Shown here piece by piece: positions 40,001 to 52,000 of a stretch of DNA of 64,000 nucleotides. Under the pieces are notes generated by a model. It saw nothing but the letters and a program-made list of their open reading frames with translations, did no database searches and was not told where the DNA came from. Every line of letters starts with the position of its first letter. Positions within the stretch are counted from its first letter, which is position 1. The position numbers and the translations under genes are program-made. This DNA comes from Symsagittifera roscoffensis (lineage: Eukaryota > Xenacoelomorpha > Acoela > Convolutidae): positions 25,400,189 to 25,464,188 of the forward strand of contig NC_087064.1 of assembly GCF_963678635.1 (NCBI RefSeq). The letters run 5' to 3'.

Positions 40001-43000
40001 TTCATGTGATGAATTAAAAACGCATTCAACTGAGTAAATAAGTTTGCCTCGGTTCGCCAAAAACTGTCTGAATCTTGGGCTTCCCAACTCAAGAAGATGA
40101 AAAAAAATTAATTAGTCCTTGAAACACATCAACACTTTGTATATAATATAACAAGGATAACAGGTTGCTGCAGTGCAAATAGCACAGAATGATCCACAAA
40201 AAACGAAAGGTTTTTCAATATTCAACTGTGCAGAACACGAAGCAATCCATTTATCCATGGAATATTCAGTAATTCAAGCCAAACCAACAATGTTAAATTT
40301 CAGACGTTTTTGTGACACTGATTATGAAAACATCAAGGAATATCTCAAAGAGAATCCCCTGAAAGACGTATGCTACACTAAAATTTAAAACTGAGTGATG
40401 AATTGTACAAGTATCTGGACAAACTTCACGCTCCCAGAAGAACAAAAGACAATTTTTGTCACAATGGATAACCAGTTTAAAGTCAAATTTGATGAATAAA
40501 CTTAATACGCAAAAAAAAACTTGCAAGCCCAGTCAACCTCTTATAAATCTAAATAGAGCAGTTTCTTAACCTAAAATACTGATAAAAGGAGATGAACAAA
40601 GAACCTCCTAAACGAACAAATTGATGTCTCGCGAATAAGTTTTCCCATTCAGTTTTATCGTGAAATTTCGCTCGCACACTTCGATGTAAGGAAACCGACT
40701 TTGACTGATGAAAATTTCGATGCCTCGAAGAAAACAATAGAAAACATTTTGAGCTCACTTGAAGTCAAGAGAGCAAAAGGCCCAAATTGAAAACCACCAA
40801 GATGTATCAGAAGACGTCTAGAACTATATGCCATGCCATCTTCTACATTCAAACTTGAAGAGCACTAACCGACTACACAAAAACCACGATAGTTCGAAAA
40901 AGCAGCAAATTCTCAAATTCATGAAGAATCAGATAGATGGATGGCAGAAAACTAAAGGCTGGTTTCGCTTCCTAAAGAAAGAAGATACAACTGAGTTATG
41001 ACTGGGGTGTATAACTCATAGAGTAATTTCGGATAGGGTACACCGTCTGCTCGTCACGCTATCTTATTTTCGGCCGGATAGATTCGTGCAACTTCTTAGT
41101 CTAATACCGATCCTAATCTTACTCTTATACTATCTAGTCTCAGGTTGTTTAACTAGTCTCTGCTAGGCTCAATAGATCTAGGGTATACTGGTTTATTGCG
41201 GCTGCTGAAGTGCTCGGGAGAGTCCAACTAATTTCTAAGTTAAATTCAAATCTCTCTGGTGCTGAAATTACAAGTAACTTCAGCACTTACAAATAAGTGG
41301 GTTGTTAGTTAGATGGATCATGATTGGTTAATATTAAATACTTTACATTGGTAAAACATTTAATTTATCCAATCATAAAATGTAGTTTAGATCAGGTTCC
41401 ACCCATCCGGGTTTTACAGAGTTTTTTAGAACAGTTCTTCTGTAATTCAAGGGTGGATGATGGACGTTGGTATTTGGCGAACATCATAATTTTCTTTCGC
41501 TTCTTCTTGTGACAACGACTGAGTCTCTGCAACAAAGTCAATTCTGATTCCAGAATGGTTGGCTATGTCAGGTTTTTCTGTTCTGCGTGGAGAACTTCTT
41601 TTGTGTATGATCTAGTTTGGGAATGGCGTGGAGATTGTGCGTGGAGGGGATGCCTGGTTACTCGGATCTGTACGTATACTTGAACATCGAGGTGGTCACT
41701 GGTCTAGTTCAATGAAGTCCTTTTCTGCGAAGTCAAGTCGTACTCTAAATCCTTTGAGTTGTGATTGTGAGCGGCATATCGATTGTAGTTGGTCATTCTC
41801 TCTCGAGTGTAGTGAGGTCGTCTTGTCTTTTGATGTTCGTCCTTGGTGTTGTATTCTGATCTATATATTGCATCATGTGATTTTACATTTTATAAAACTT
41901 TTATTAGTTTAATATTTTTTTTATAATGATTTTAGTTAGTTGTTTTCACAAAAGCTTTTTGTTTTAGTTCGGTTATTTTGAAGAGTTACTCACCCTTGAG
42001 TAGCTCTTATTAAAAATAAAGGTGTGGTCACAAAGCGTGGATGTAGCGCGGTGGGTTAGGCCGGCTATAGAGCATGCTCAGGACGTCCTTCCTGGTGGGT
42101 TAGGCCAGGTGTGGGAGTATGATTTCATGCGGTTTTTGTGAGGGGTCCTGTTATGTGACAACGTTTTATGTTGGGTTTGTTGTGGTTTTTCTTATGTTTC
42201 GTTGGTTGTGTCCTTTTTTTCAAAAATCAAATTGTTTGTGGTATGGGTTTGTCTTTCGACTTTTTTGTGTTTTATTATTTCTTTCTAAGACTTTGTAATA
42301 GTCTTCAAAAGAATAATTTATCCAGTTTTAAACTGGGTTAATCCGGTTTGGGTACCGTTGGTTTCCTTTTCTTAGTCATGCTGTTATTCTATGATTTGTG
42401 GTATTTAGTAAGCTGCGTTGGTTAGTTTTGTTTAGTATATGATTCCTTTCCAACCGGGTTAAAGGAAAGTTTGAAACATGTTATTATATGTTAGAGTTGT
42501 TGAGTGTGAAAACTTGAAACTGAAATTCATTATTTTAAACAATTCTTCGTGGGCGAGCTGTGCGAGTGTGGATAGAATTTCTGTGCGAATGAATGAAAAT
42601 ATCAAAAGGTTAGTACTGCAATTGCATTTTATTAATTTACTGCATAGAATTTGGAAATTTACTGCTAGTTATGGGGGAATTTTAAGATACAAATTTTCAT
42701 CATAATTAGATTTACTGCTATGGGGGAAAAGATTATAGATGAATTTATTGCATTGATATTAAATTTAGAAATTTATAAGTGTAGGAGATTAATAGAATTT
42801 TAAAATTGTTTGATGAAGATTGTGATTTTTATTGTTTCTTTTGTGGTTTTTGTAGGTGATTGTCGGATGAAAGCTAAAAATCTAATGAAAACATGAATAA
42901 AGAATGGTGAGTTTTTTTAATATTTCAATTAGTTAGTTATATTCATTTAATTCATACTTACCTGTTAGTCGTCGGGGAAAAAACCGTGGGGGAAGATATC

Positions 43001-46000
43001 GTGAATTAGTTCTGAAGTTGTTAGTAGTTTAGCTAAGATGCGGATGATATTTTTAGTTTGAAGCAGTGGCCAAAGCAATTGAAGTGCCTTAATAGTGGTT
43101 AGTTCTTCAGTGCCTACTGCAAACTCATAAGGTGTGTTTTGGATTAAGTTATATAATTTGTGGTTAAATTTAGTGTTGTGGATGAATTCTAAAATTGGGA
43201 TTTCTATAGGTTGTACAAACTCGTGCGGGATAAGGAAGGGTCGGGATTCTTCGGCGTTGAAGGTTTTGGTGATGGGGCAGAAAATGTACATTTGGGTTAT
43301 GGGGTCATAATTACGAAGAATACCATGGAGGTTAGTGTCTTTAATACAATATGTGAAATTTAGGAAATACGGTGAAGTGTATTTTGAATTGATGAATTGG
43401 AAACGATGGTGTGGTTGTCTAGAGGGTGTGTGGAGGTCAAAGTGATTTTGGATGAAACGATAGTAACTGTATGTATGTGTTTGTTTAGTGCGCAACATAA
43501 TATCGTGTGAGCAGTGTAAATCTCTTTCGTGTGGTGCAAGGAAATGAAAGGTTAGTGAAAATATTTGGAAGCGTTCTTTAAAACTTTCGTATGCCTGTGT
43601 GTTTGTTAATGCTTCTGAAATAATGTGATCAAACTTTCGGTCGAAGATGTTTAGTGTAAATACATATGGTGTCTTGATGAAAAATTTCTCGGTGATTTGT
43701 GGATTAGCGAAGCGATCGTCATCTAAGAATTGATCTTGGTTAGCTCTGATGATGTTGTGATCGTAGTATTCTAGCGTATATTCATTAGCTCTAGGTGCAG
43801 TGTGTATTTTTAGTGATTTTTTATATCCAACGTAAGTAAACTGTCTAGCGGTTAGTGGTGTAGTTAGTCGATATAGCATGTCTTTGTTTCGGTCTATATC
43901 GATGGAAGTGCTGGATAAAGGTAAGCAAAGAGGGTTAGTGAAATGATAGTATGAGGTCCAAGAGAGAGTGGGCATTAAAACGTATTCATCTACAAAGTTG
44001 CGTGTTTCGTTAGCGTCGTGAGGGGTGTTTAAGGTGTATTGTGGAAATGAGGGTAAAGTGATAGCTAAAAATTCTTTAGTGTTAGTATGCTGGGGGTGGT
44101 TGATGTATTCACGGGCTGTTCCTGGTTTTGCTGGGAAAGGATGGTTGGGGAATTTTCTTTTAAAAGTGCGGTAAGCTCTATTAGTGTTTAGTGAAGATAT
44201 AGTGGATGTGGATGATGGTGTTAATGATTCAGTATAATTTGAAGAGGGTGTAGGGGGATTGGATGAATTTGTAGTGGAGGAGATTTGTTTTATGGTCGGG
44301 GTGTTAAGGTGGTAGGGTTGCTGTTGGAGGGTAATAAAATTATCTAGCTCTGGGGAGATTCGGGGGGTGTCTGGAGAATGAGATGATTGGTCAGATTGGT
44401 ATGAGGAGTAGGTTGGGGTAACTTGGGAAGCATAAGAGGGTGTCGGAGTGATTGGGTCAGGGTTATTTGACAATATGGGTTGAAAAGGAGGTTGAGAAAA
44501 ATTAGAAGGGTTATGAAAATTATTGGATGGGGATGGTTCTGAGTCGGCAAATTCATCGGGGGTTTCAATATTCGGGTTATTTAGCTGTGAGATGGAGTAT
44601 AAAACTGAAATATGTGAGTTAGTGTCGGAATTCATGCCTGATGTTGCATTGCTAGATGGAAAATCGGGTGGCGGAAAAGCAAAAAGTGGTATGATTGGGA
44701 TTGAAGAGGTAAGATTGGTTGGATGGGAATTTGATCGGTGTAGTGATCCAAGTTGGCGGCTCATCGTGGGCTAAAAAAATTATTATTTTGAGATTGAAAA
44801 GCGGTGGTATGGGGCTGTTCAATAATTTGTTCATAAGTATTATCATCTTGTGATTGATGTGTCATTATATGTTGGACGGGACTTTGCGATGTATTGAGTC
44901 GAAAATTTGGATTATGTGTGATTGCTAAATTTCGAAAATTTCGTGGGACTAGGGATAGTGGATGATTATTTGGTAGGGGTGGTAGTTGTGGTGCCGTTGG
45001 CTGTGTGTCGACATTGTTATGTTCTTCGTCGTATGTATTTTGTCGTGTTGTTATTTTTGTGTTATATTCTTTTATTTGTGCGTCTAAAAGAATTTTGTTT
45101 ATAGATGTGGAAAAAATTCCAAAAAATCCTGCAAAGAGTATGCGTGCTACGCTTGCTTGTCTGTTTACTTGTGTGTGTATAGCACATGTATTGTAGATTC
45201 CTTTTAAGAGTGAGAAAAGAAATCCAATAAAGTTAAACATTGCGTATAAAATAGTCAATTTTTCTAAGATGTAGTAGGGCCATCCTAGAAAATCGAGGAT
45301 CTCATTTTTGAGTGTAACAAAGCTAAAAATGTTGATTGGTGATATATCTTGGGGACGGTATTTTTCACCGTTTAGATATATATAATCTTTAATGTCTTTA
45401 AAATATCCGCTATAGTCTTGTGTGTAGATATCGGCAAAACCTGCGGTTTCTGCAAGTTTGCGTAAGTTTTGGTCAATTGATTGTCTTTGTATTGTGTCCA
45501 TTTGTGTTAATAATTCCTGGAATTGTTGTGTTCTAATGTGATGTTGAATATCTGATTTTGAGTATATTCCTATTGATTGTAAGTCTATATTTGGGTTTCG
45601 AGCGATAGCGCGAATGCTTTCTGGTGAAAATTTTTTGAGTGATTGCATTAATGTGGGATATGGAGTGAGAAGATAATATTTATTTTCATCAGGGTTTAGT
45701 TGTACTACATTGTGGCTATTTTCTGATCCACATGGGACTGCGGTATCCCAGAAATAGGTTCTTCGTGAAAGTGTATCCACGAAATGTACTTTATTCTTAT
45801 AAAAGATAGGGATTCTTTTATAACATCGTTTATCTTCAAAAACGTATAGTGGTGATACTTTTTTGGTACAAGTATAAAACCATAAGATGTTTCCTTCATA
45901 GTCTAAAAAATTTGATCTATTTCCTGATAATAAGTATCCTGCGTAGGGTATTTTTAATACTGCTAGTGCAAGTGATTGTAATATTTGTGTTCGTTCTAAT

Positions 46001-49000
46001 TCGCATAGTTGGTGTAGTGTTTCTAATTCGGAGAGTGACATTTCTTGAAAAATGCGGCTAATTGTATAGTCTAGTTTCATATCCAAATGAATATCATAGT
46101 GGATATTACCGAAATATGTAGTATTCATTAGTGATAATTCTTGTAAGCGTGTGCTTCTGGTGTCATAAGGTTTTAGATGTCCACCAGGTTGTCCGTTACT
46201 TTTTTCAAAATTAACTGGTATATAGGATGTTCCTTCGTTTAGAGGATGACCTGTGGCATATGGGTCGATTTTTACTTTTCCAGTGGTCATGTCGAATCCT
46301 TTTTCGTATTCAACTAATATTTCAGAGTATTGTGTTCTGTGAAGTGGATTCCTGTATTTACATGCAAGTTCTGTTTCTTGATATATTTGAAAACGTGTCA
46401 ATTTATTTTCTATATTGTCTATGTTTCTAAAATCGGAACTTAGTTTGCGTGATGGATGGACTTGTTCATATGGAATTGATTGTATAAAATATTTTTCGTG
46501 AAATTTTATCATACGAGCGTGTATTTTTGCTACTTGAAATGTTGTACATGTATCTTCGGGGAACCAAACAATTGTTGCTTGTGTTCTCGTTGTAGGGTCG
46601 CAATATCCTTGATCATTTTTACAAGGTAGTCGGATTCCTTGATAGATCATTGTATTATCAGATAAATCTCGTGTGAGTTGTATTTTTTCGAGTTGTATTT
46701 TCCAATCGAAAAACATTATTTCTTGGTATCCTTTATTTTTCGTGTCTGCTTTGCAGTTTGATGGGTTATTTATACCAATGTGTGGTATCCAATGTTTATC
46801 ATGTAGGTCATAGGTTAATCGTCCGTGTGCGCCGTTATACGGGTATTTTTCGTCTAGTTTTATATGTCCTTGGTGTCTTTCAAGTTGTGATTGGTGTACA
46901 GAGTCTGAAAAAACTTGAAAATTAACTAATTTTCTTTGGGAGTTTTTATTTTGTGTGATGTTTAGTCTAAGTAATTCATTTTTACAATCGTCGGGATTGA
47001 GATGTAAGAGGCGTTCTATATTACTTTGATAGAATGATTCATGGTCAAGTCGGTTTTTGTTGCCGTTTGAGACTTGTGAACAAGGTACTTTCTTTTCGGA
47101 AAATGTCGCTGTGAATTTATAACCTGTAACTGTTGTTGCTCGGGCTTTGGAATAGAGTGTTGCTATTATATCTGTGGTTTCTATAGCTTGTGGTTCTGTT
47201 TCACATTGTGATACTTGATTTATTGCATATTTGTGTAGTGTTTTTTGTTCATTTTCTTCGCAATCGTAATGTGTTACTAATAAATCTTGTGGTCCTGTAC
47301 GAGGGGAAGGGTTTATGTTTTGATTTGAGGTTACTAGAAAAAGGAGTTGGAGAAAAATTAATAATTTTAGAATATACATGTGTATGATAATCCTGAGTAT
47401 GGGTTATAAAATGTAATGTAACCAATTGTGTTTTTGGTGTATCTGTCGTATTTATATATTACTTCAGTAGTTATAAACGGTGGTGGTAGTGATTGAGCTG
47501 TTATGTTAGGTGGATTTAATGGGTAGGGATGTTGGGTAATGTTATTTAACTTAACTGTGATTTCAAACTTTAATTGTAAACTGTTTTGTTGGAGTATTTG
47601 AATATTGTGATCACGGATATCGTTATGAATATCTTGGCGATATTGTAATCTATTAAGTGCCCAGTTATGAAGGCGGTTACTTTCTTGATGTTGTCCAAAT
47701 AATGGTGGAGGTGCTGTGAATGTATTCCAATCTAGTCTTAAAGGAATATTTATTGATGATTGTTCTCGATATCTGGCGTCGAGATTATTTGGAAAATTTA
47801 AGTTAAAGGGTAGTGGTGAAAATTGGCTTATTGATGGTGTTGATGGTAGTGATAATGTTTCTGGTAGTGATGAGGATGTTGTTGTATCCGTAGAAATATC
47901 TATGGGGTCATTGACTAAATTTGGTTCACCTTGTGTAAATGAATGTGTAGTCCAATATGGCAGTCGTGATGTTAGGTTTGGGGGGTTAAAAGGATTTTCT
48001 CGTGCTTGTTCAGATGTTGGTGTTGAACCTAAGTAGTCTGAAGGTAGACTTGAAGTGCTTCGTTGTGAAAAAAGTGTAGGAGTTTCTGGTGTGATACCAG
48101 TGGTGTTTTCTGGAGTGGTTTGTGATGGGGATTGAGGTATATCAAAATGAACTCGGGGAGTTTGAAAATTTCTATTTCGTCGAGGATGTATAATTTGTCT
48201 ATTTATTTCTGTTGTGTTTTGGTTTTGACTGAGGTTTCGTATTCTACTTAGTTCTTGTGGTAGTGTTGGGTAAAGATTGTATGTTGGTTCACTTAGGGAT
48301 GCTTGTCGTTGAACTGGTTCTAGTGGTTCAGATAAACGAGCGTGCCGTTCTTCAAAAGTGTATGGATTGTCTTGAAAAGAAATTCGTGTAGATGTTTGAG
48401 GATTTTGAGTAGTTGAAGGTGGTGTTGGATTATCTTGGGATGATGTCGGTGAAGACTGATTCTGTGACTGTTGGGTAGCAATTTTTGATGGATTTTTGAA
48501 TTGTTACTTTAGTGGGAAGGTTTATGTTTATTATAATATTCTTCCAAAAAAATAATTAGAAAAATTGTTGCTAGGGCAAATGTGATGATTGCTTTCTTTA
48601 TACATTTACATATGGTCAAAATGAGGGATGATAAAAATGTTATGAAAATTACAAACAATAAAAAAATATCAGTTCTACTGAAAATTGTTCGTATCATTTA
48701 GACAAGTTGTGAAAATCGTACCTGTGGATATATTCAAGGGTTTTGGAAAGTTGGAGGAATAGTTCGAGTATAGTGTAGAAAATTAGAAAAATGTTACAAA
48801 AAATGATTAAGATTATTAGAAAAGATTCAAGTATATCAAAAAGAAATATTATAAAGGCTTCAAGTATTGAAAAAAAATGTTTAAAATTTATAAGTATTTG
48901 AGCAACTGTTTGAGAGAAAAGCATTTAAGAAATGATCTCTTGGTCGAATATTTTTTGCTGTTTGAGGCGATTTTCTAGTGTGGTCGAATTATTTATTAGT

Positions 49001-52000
49001 TTTTTTGACAAGTGGGTTGAGTTTTGTAAAAAATTGTTGGGGGCAATTTTCATGGTGACTGGGAGGTCGTCTTTTTCTTTATTTTTGTTTGTCAAATGAT
49101 CCGGGGTATGGTGAGATTTTTATACTTTAGGCTAATTAAAATCTTCATTTTGTTACCTTAGGCTAAGTTATCAAATTTGGTTTGGGGGTATTCGTGGTCT
49201 GAGTTGGGGAAATATTGTTGATCTTTGGGTTATTAGATAAGGGAGGGGTACGGTATTATGGTGATATTTATTTTAGCTGTCAAGTTGGAGTGGTTTGCTT
49301 ATTTTTGACCTGGAGGTTGTAAAGTTATAGTTAGAGATGTGCCTGGAGTTCTAGATTATTCGTCTAATTGATCTTAGTTTGAGTTAGAGAAAGTGGCGGA
49401 TTGGATGAATCCTATTGGTCTATTTTGAACTAGAATTATTGCGTACTTGTGAGCATGTTATTTTGAAAAAATGAAATGAAAAATGTTACGGAGGTTTCAA
49501 GATTGTGAAGTATAAAATCTTAAAATTACTTTTTAAATTCTACTTTCTTTAATATTTTAGATTGGGGGATGAACATTTTGTAGTTTTTACGTGGTTGATT
49601 TCGGAGTCTTGATGTTTTTCTATGTTCTGATTTGTCTATTTCTTCTTGGGGTATTATTTGTTCTGTCATTTTTCTATTTTTTCTTGGTTTTGGAGATTCT
49701 TTATGGTTTTGTGTATTGTTTTTGGTGGCGGTTGGTTTTGTGTTTTGATTTTTGGTGGGGTTATCATTTTGTTCTGTGTTTTTCAGATGTGGTTCGTTTT
49801 GAATGATTTTTAATCCTGTGAAAGAATATAATTGAGTTAATTCGCGGAGTGCGTATTCTTTTGGGTAATAAGGTAATAGGTTGTTTCGGTGCTGAACGAT
49901 TTCTTTTTTGTTTGAGTCGGTAATTTTATATGTGACATCAGTGGGTTTTGCAATTATTTGGTAGGGTCCTTTTCGGAGGGGTTGTAATTTTTTAGAAATT
50001 CCTTTTTGAGTATTAAAATTAGGTATTAAAACAAATGTTCCAATTTTTAAATCGGAAGCTGGTGTAAAACGTGAATTGATTTGGTCATTTATGTTTTGTC
50101 TTTGTAATAACTTTTTCGTTATTTTTTGGTAAATTTCATTGTGTTTCTTATCTCTATTTAAAATCCATTCGGTGTGTGTACCGGAGGCTAATTTAAGAAT
50201 TTGTGGGTGATGAAAATGATCTTCATCGTGCGTATGTAATGGGAGGTTATAACAAATTGAGTCTTTATTTGGTTGACAATAACCTTGTGCGTTTTTATGA
50301 GAATTTGCTGTAAACATTATTGGTTTGCGTGGCTTTTGGTTAAAAACCATTTCGTATGGTGACATTCCTAAAGTTGTCGTGATTTGTGAATTATATGCTA
50401 AGGGAAATAATTTTACATCTGCTGACCATTCGGTATATTTTGTATCATTTCCGTTGATGATACATCTAAGATATTCTTGTAGTGAACGGTTCATACCTTC
50501 GACTAAGCCGTTTGTCCAAGGTGCATGAGATGTACGTGGTTTGTGTTTAATGTTGTATAAATGACATAGTGTTATTATTTCATTATTTATGAATTCTGTA
50601 CCATTGTCTGTGACTAAAATTTCTGGTAGTCCAAATTTTGCTATCCAGTGTTCATAAAGTGTTGTATATGCGTAATAAGCATTACAATGTGGTACTGGGT
50701 TAAGTGCTACATAATGTGTAAATGCGTCAACAATTACCATAATGTACGAGTTTCCTTCTGATGAGGGTGAAATTGGTCCCTTAGTATCAAATGAGATACG
50801 ATGATTAAAGTACAAACTTTGTCCTTTAAAATCTTGTTTTTGTGCTATTTGTTTTTGATTTGGGTAAGGTTTATTTAGTTGACATACTATACAATCATTG
50901 CATAGTACTTTTATCCAAATTGGTGCATTTGGGAAGTAAAAATTTTGTATAAAATTTGAATATGTTTTTTCTGATCCAGAGTGTCCTTTAATATTTTGTG
51001 TGTGTGAAATATTAAAAGCTATAAGAATGATACTTATAGGGAGACATGGAACTGTAGATTCATTCAGGTTATACTCTAAAAGGTCTGTATTTTCGTTAAT
51101 TGTTGTGTTGTTAAATTTGCGAAAGTATCGGAGGAGTGTTTTGTTTCCTAGAATGGTTGAATCTGCTTTGATAGGTTTAGTTTTATATTTGTGCCATGAT
51201 TTCAGTTGTCGAATTACTGGGTCAAGGTTTTGATATTGTTTCAGTGTTGAAATTGTAATTGTTTCTGTTGGGGGGAGGAAAATGTTTTCGATTTCTAATT
51301 TAGATAAGGGTATTGTATCAAGTGGGTCATGGAGGTCAAAAACTTGATTTATTGTGTATTTTGAATCATTTGTTTGTGGTCCTGATAAATTTATTTTATC
51401 AGTTAAATCTTCTTTTTCAATTAGTGGAAAATGGTCTTTTTTAGGCGGGTGTTGTTTTGTTCGTTTTTGTTGGGTGTTATTTTTTATCCATTGAGAATAT
51501 GGGATTGGTTTGAAAGTTGATGTTCCAAGTAGGTCAACTTCATAATGATTATTTTGACAATCTAAATAAAGTGGGAAATGTTGTAAATTATTTATTTGTG
51601 ATTGTTCAATATCAGTTTTTACTGCATATTTGCATTCCAATCGGGGTGATGTTTCGTTTTCTGCAAGGTAGAATTTTATGTTCTTGGGTATTTCAACTGT
51701 TGTTTTTCGTGTAAGTAATTCAGGTGGTGTATTTCGACTTAAGGTGTCTGGTAATGCAAGATTTTTTCCTGCAGTCCAAACTATATGTAAGTTTGGAAAT
51801 TTCATTAGAATTAGTTGAAATCTGTAAACTCGGTGGTTTGGATTAGATTTCTGTGTGAAAAGAAAAATGATGGGTTTGTGGTCTGTGAATAAAACTGTTG
51901 GATGCTTTGATCCAAGTATCAGAAATTCATATTCTGTCAATGTATATATTATGGCTGTACATTCTCTCATTAGAGTTGAGAGTCGTAGCTCTGCTTGAGT

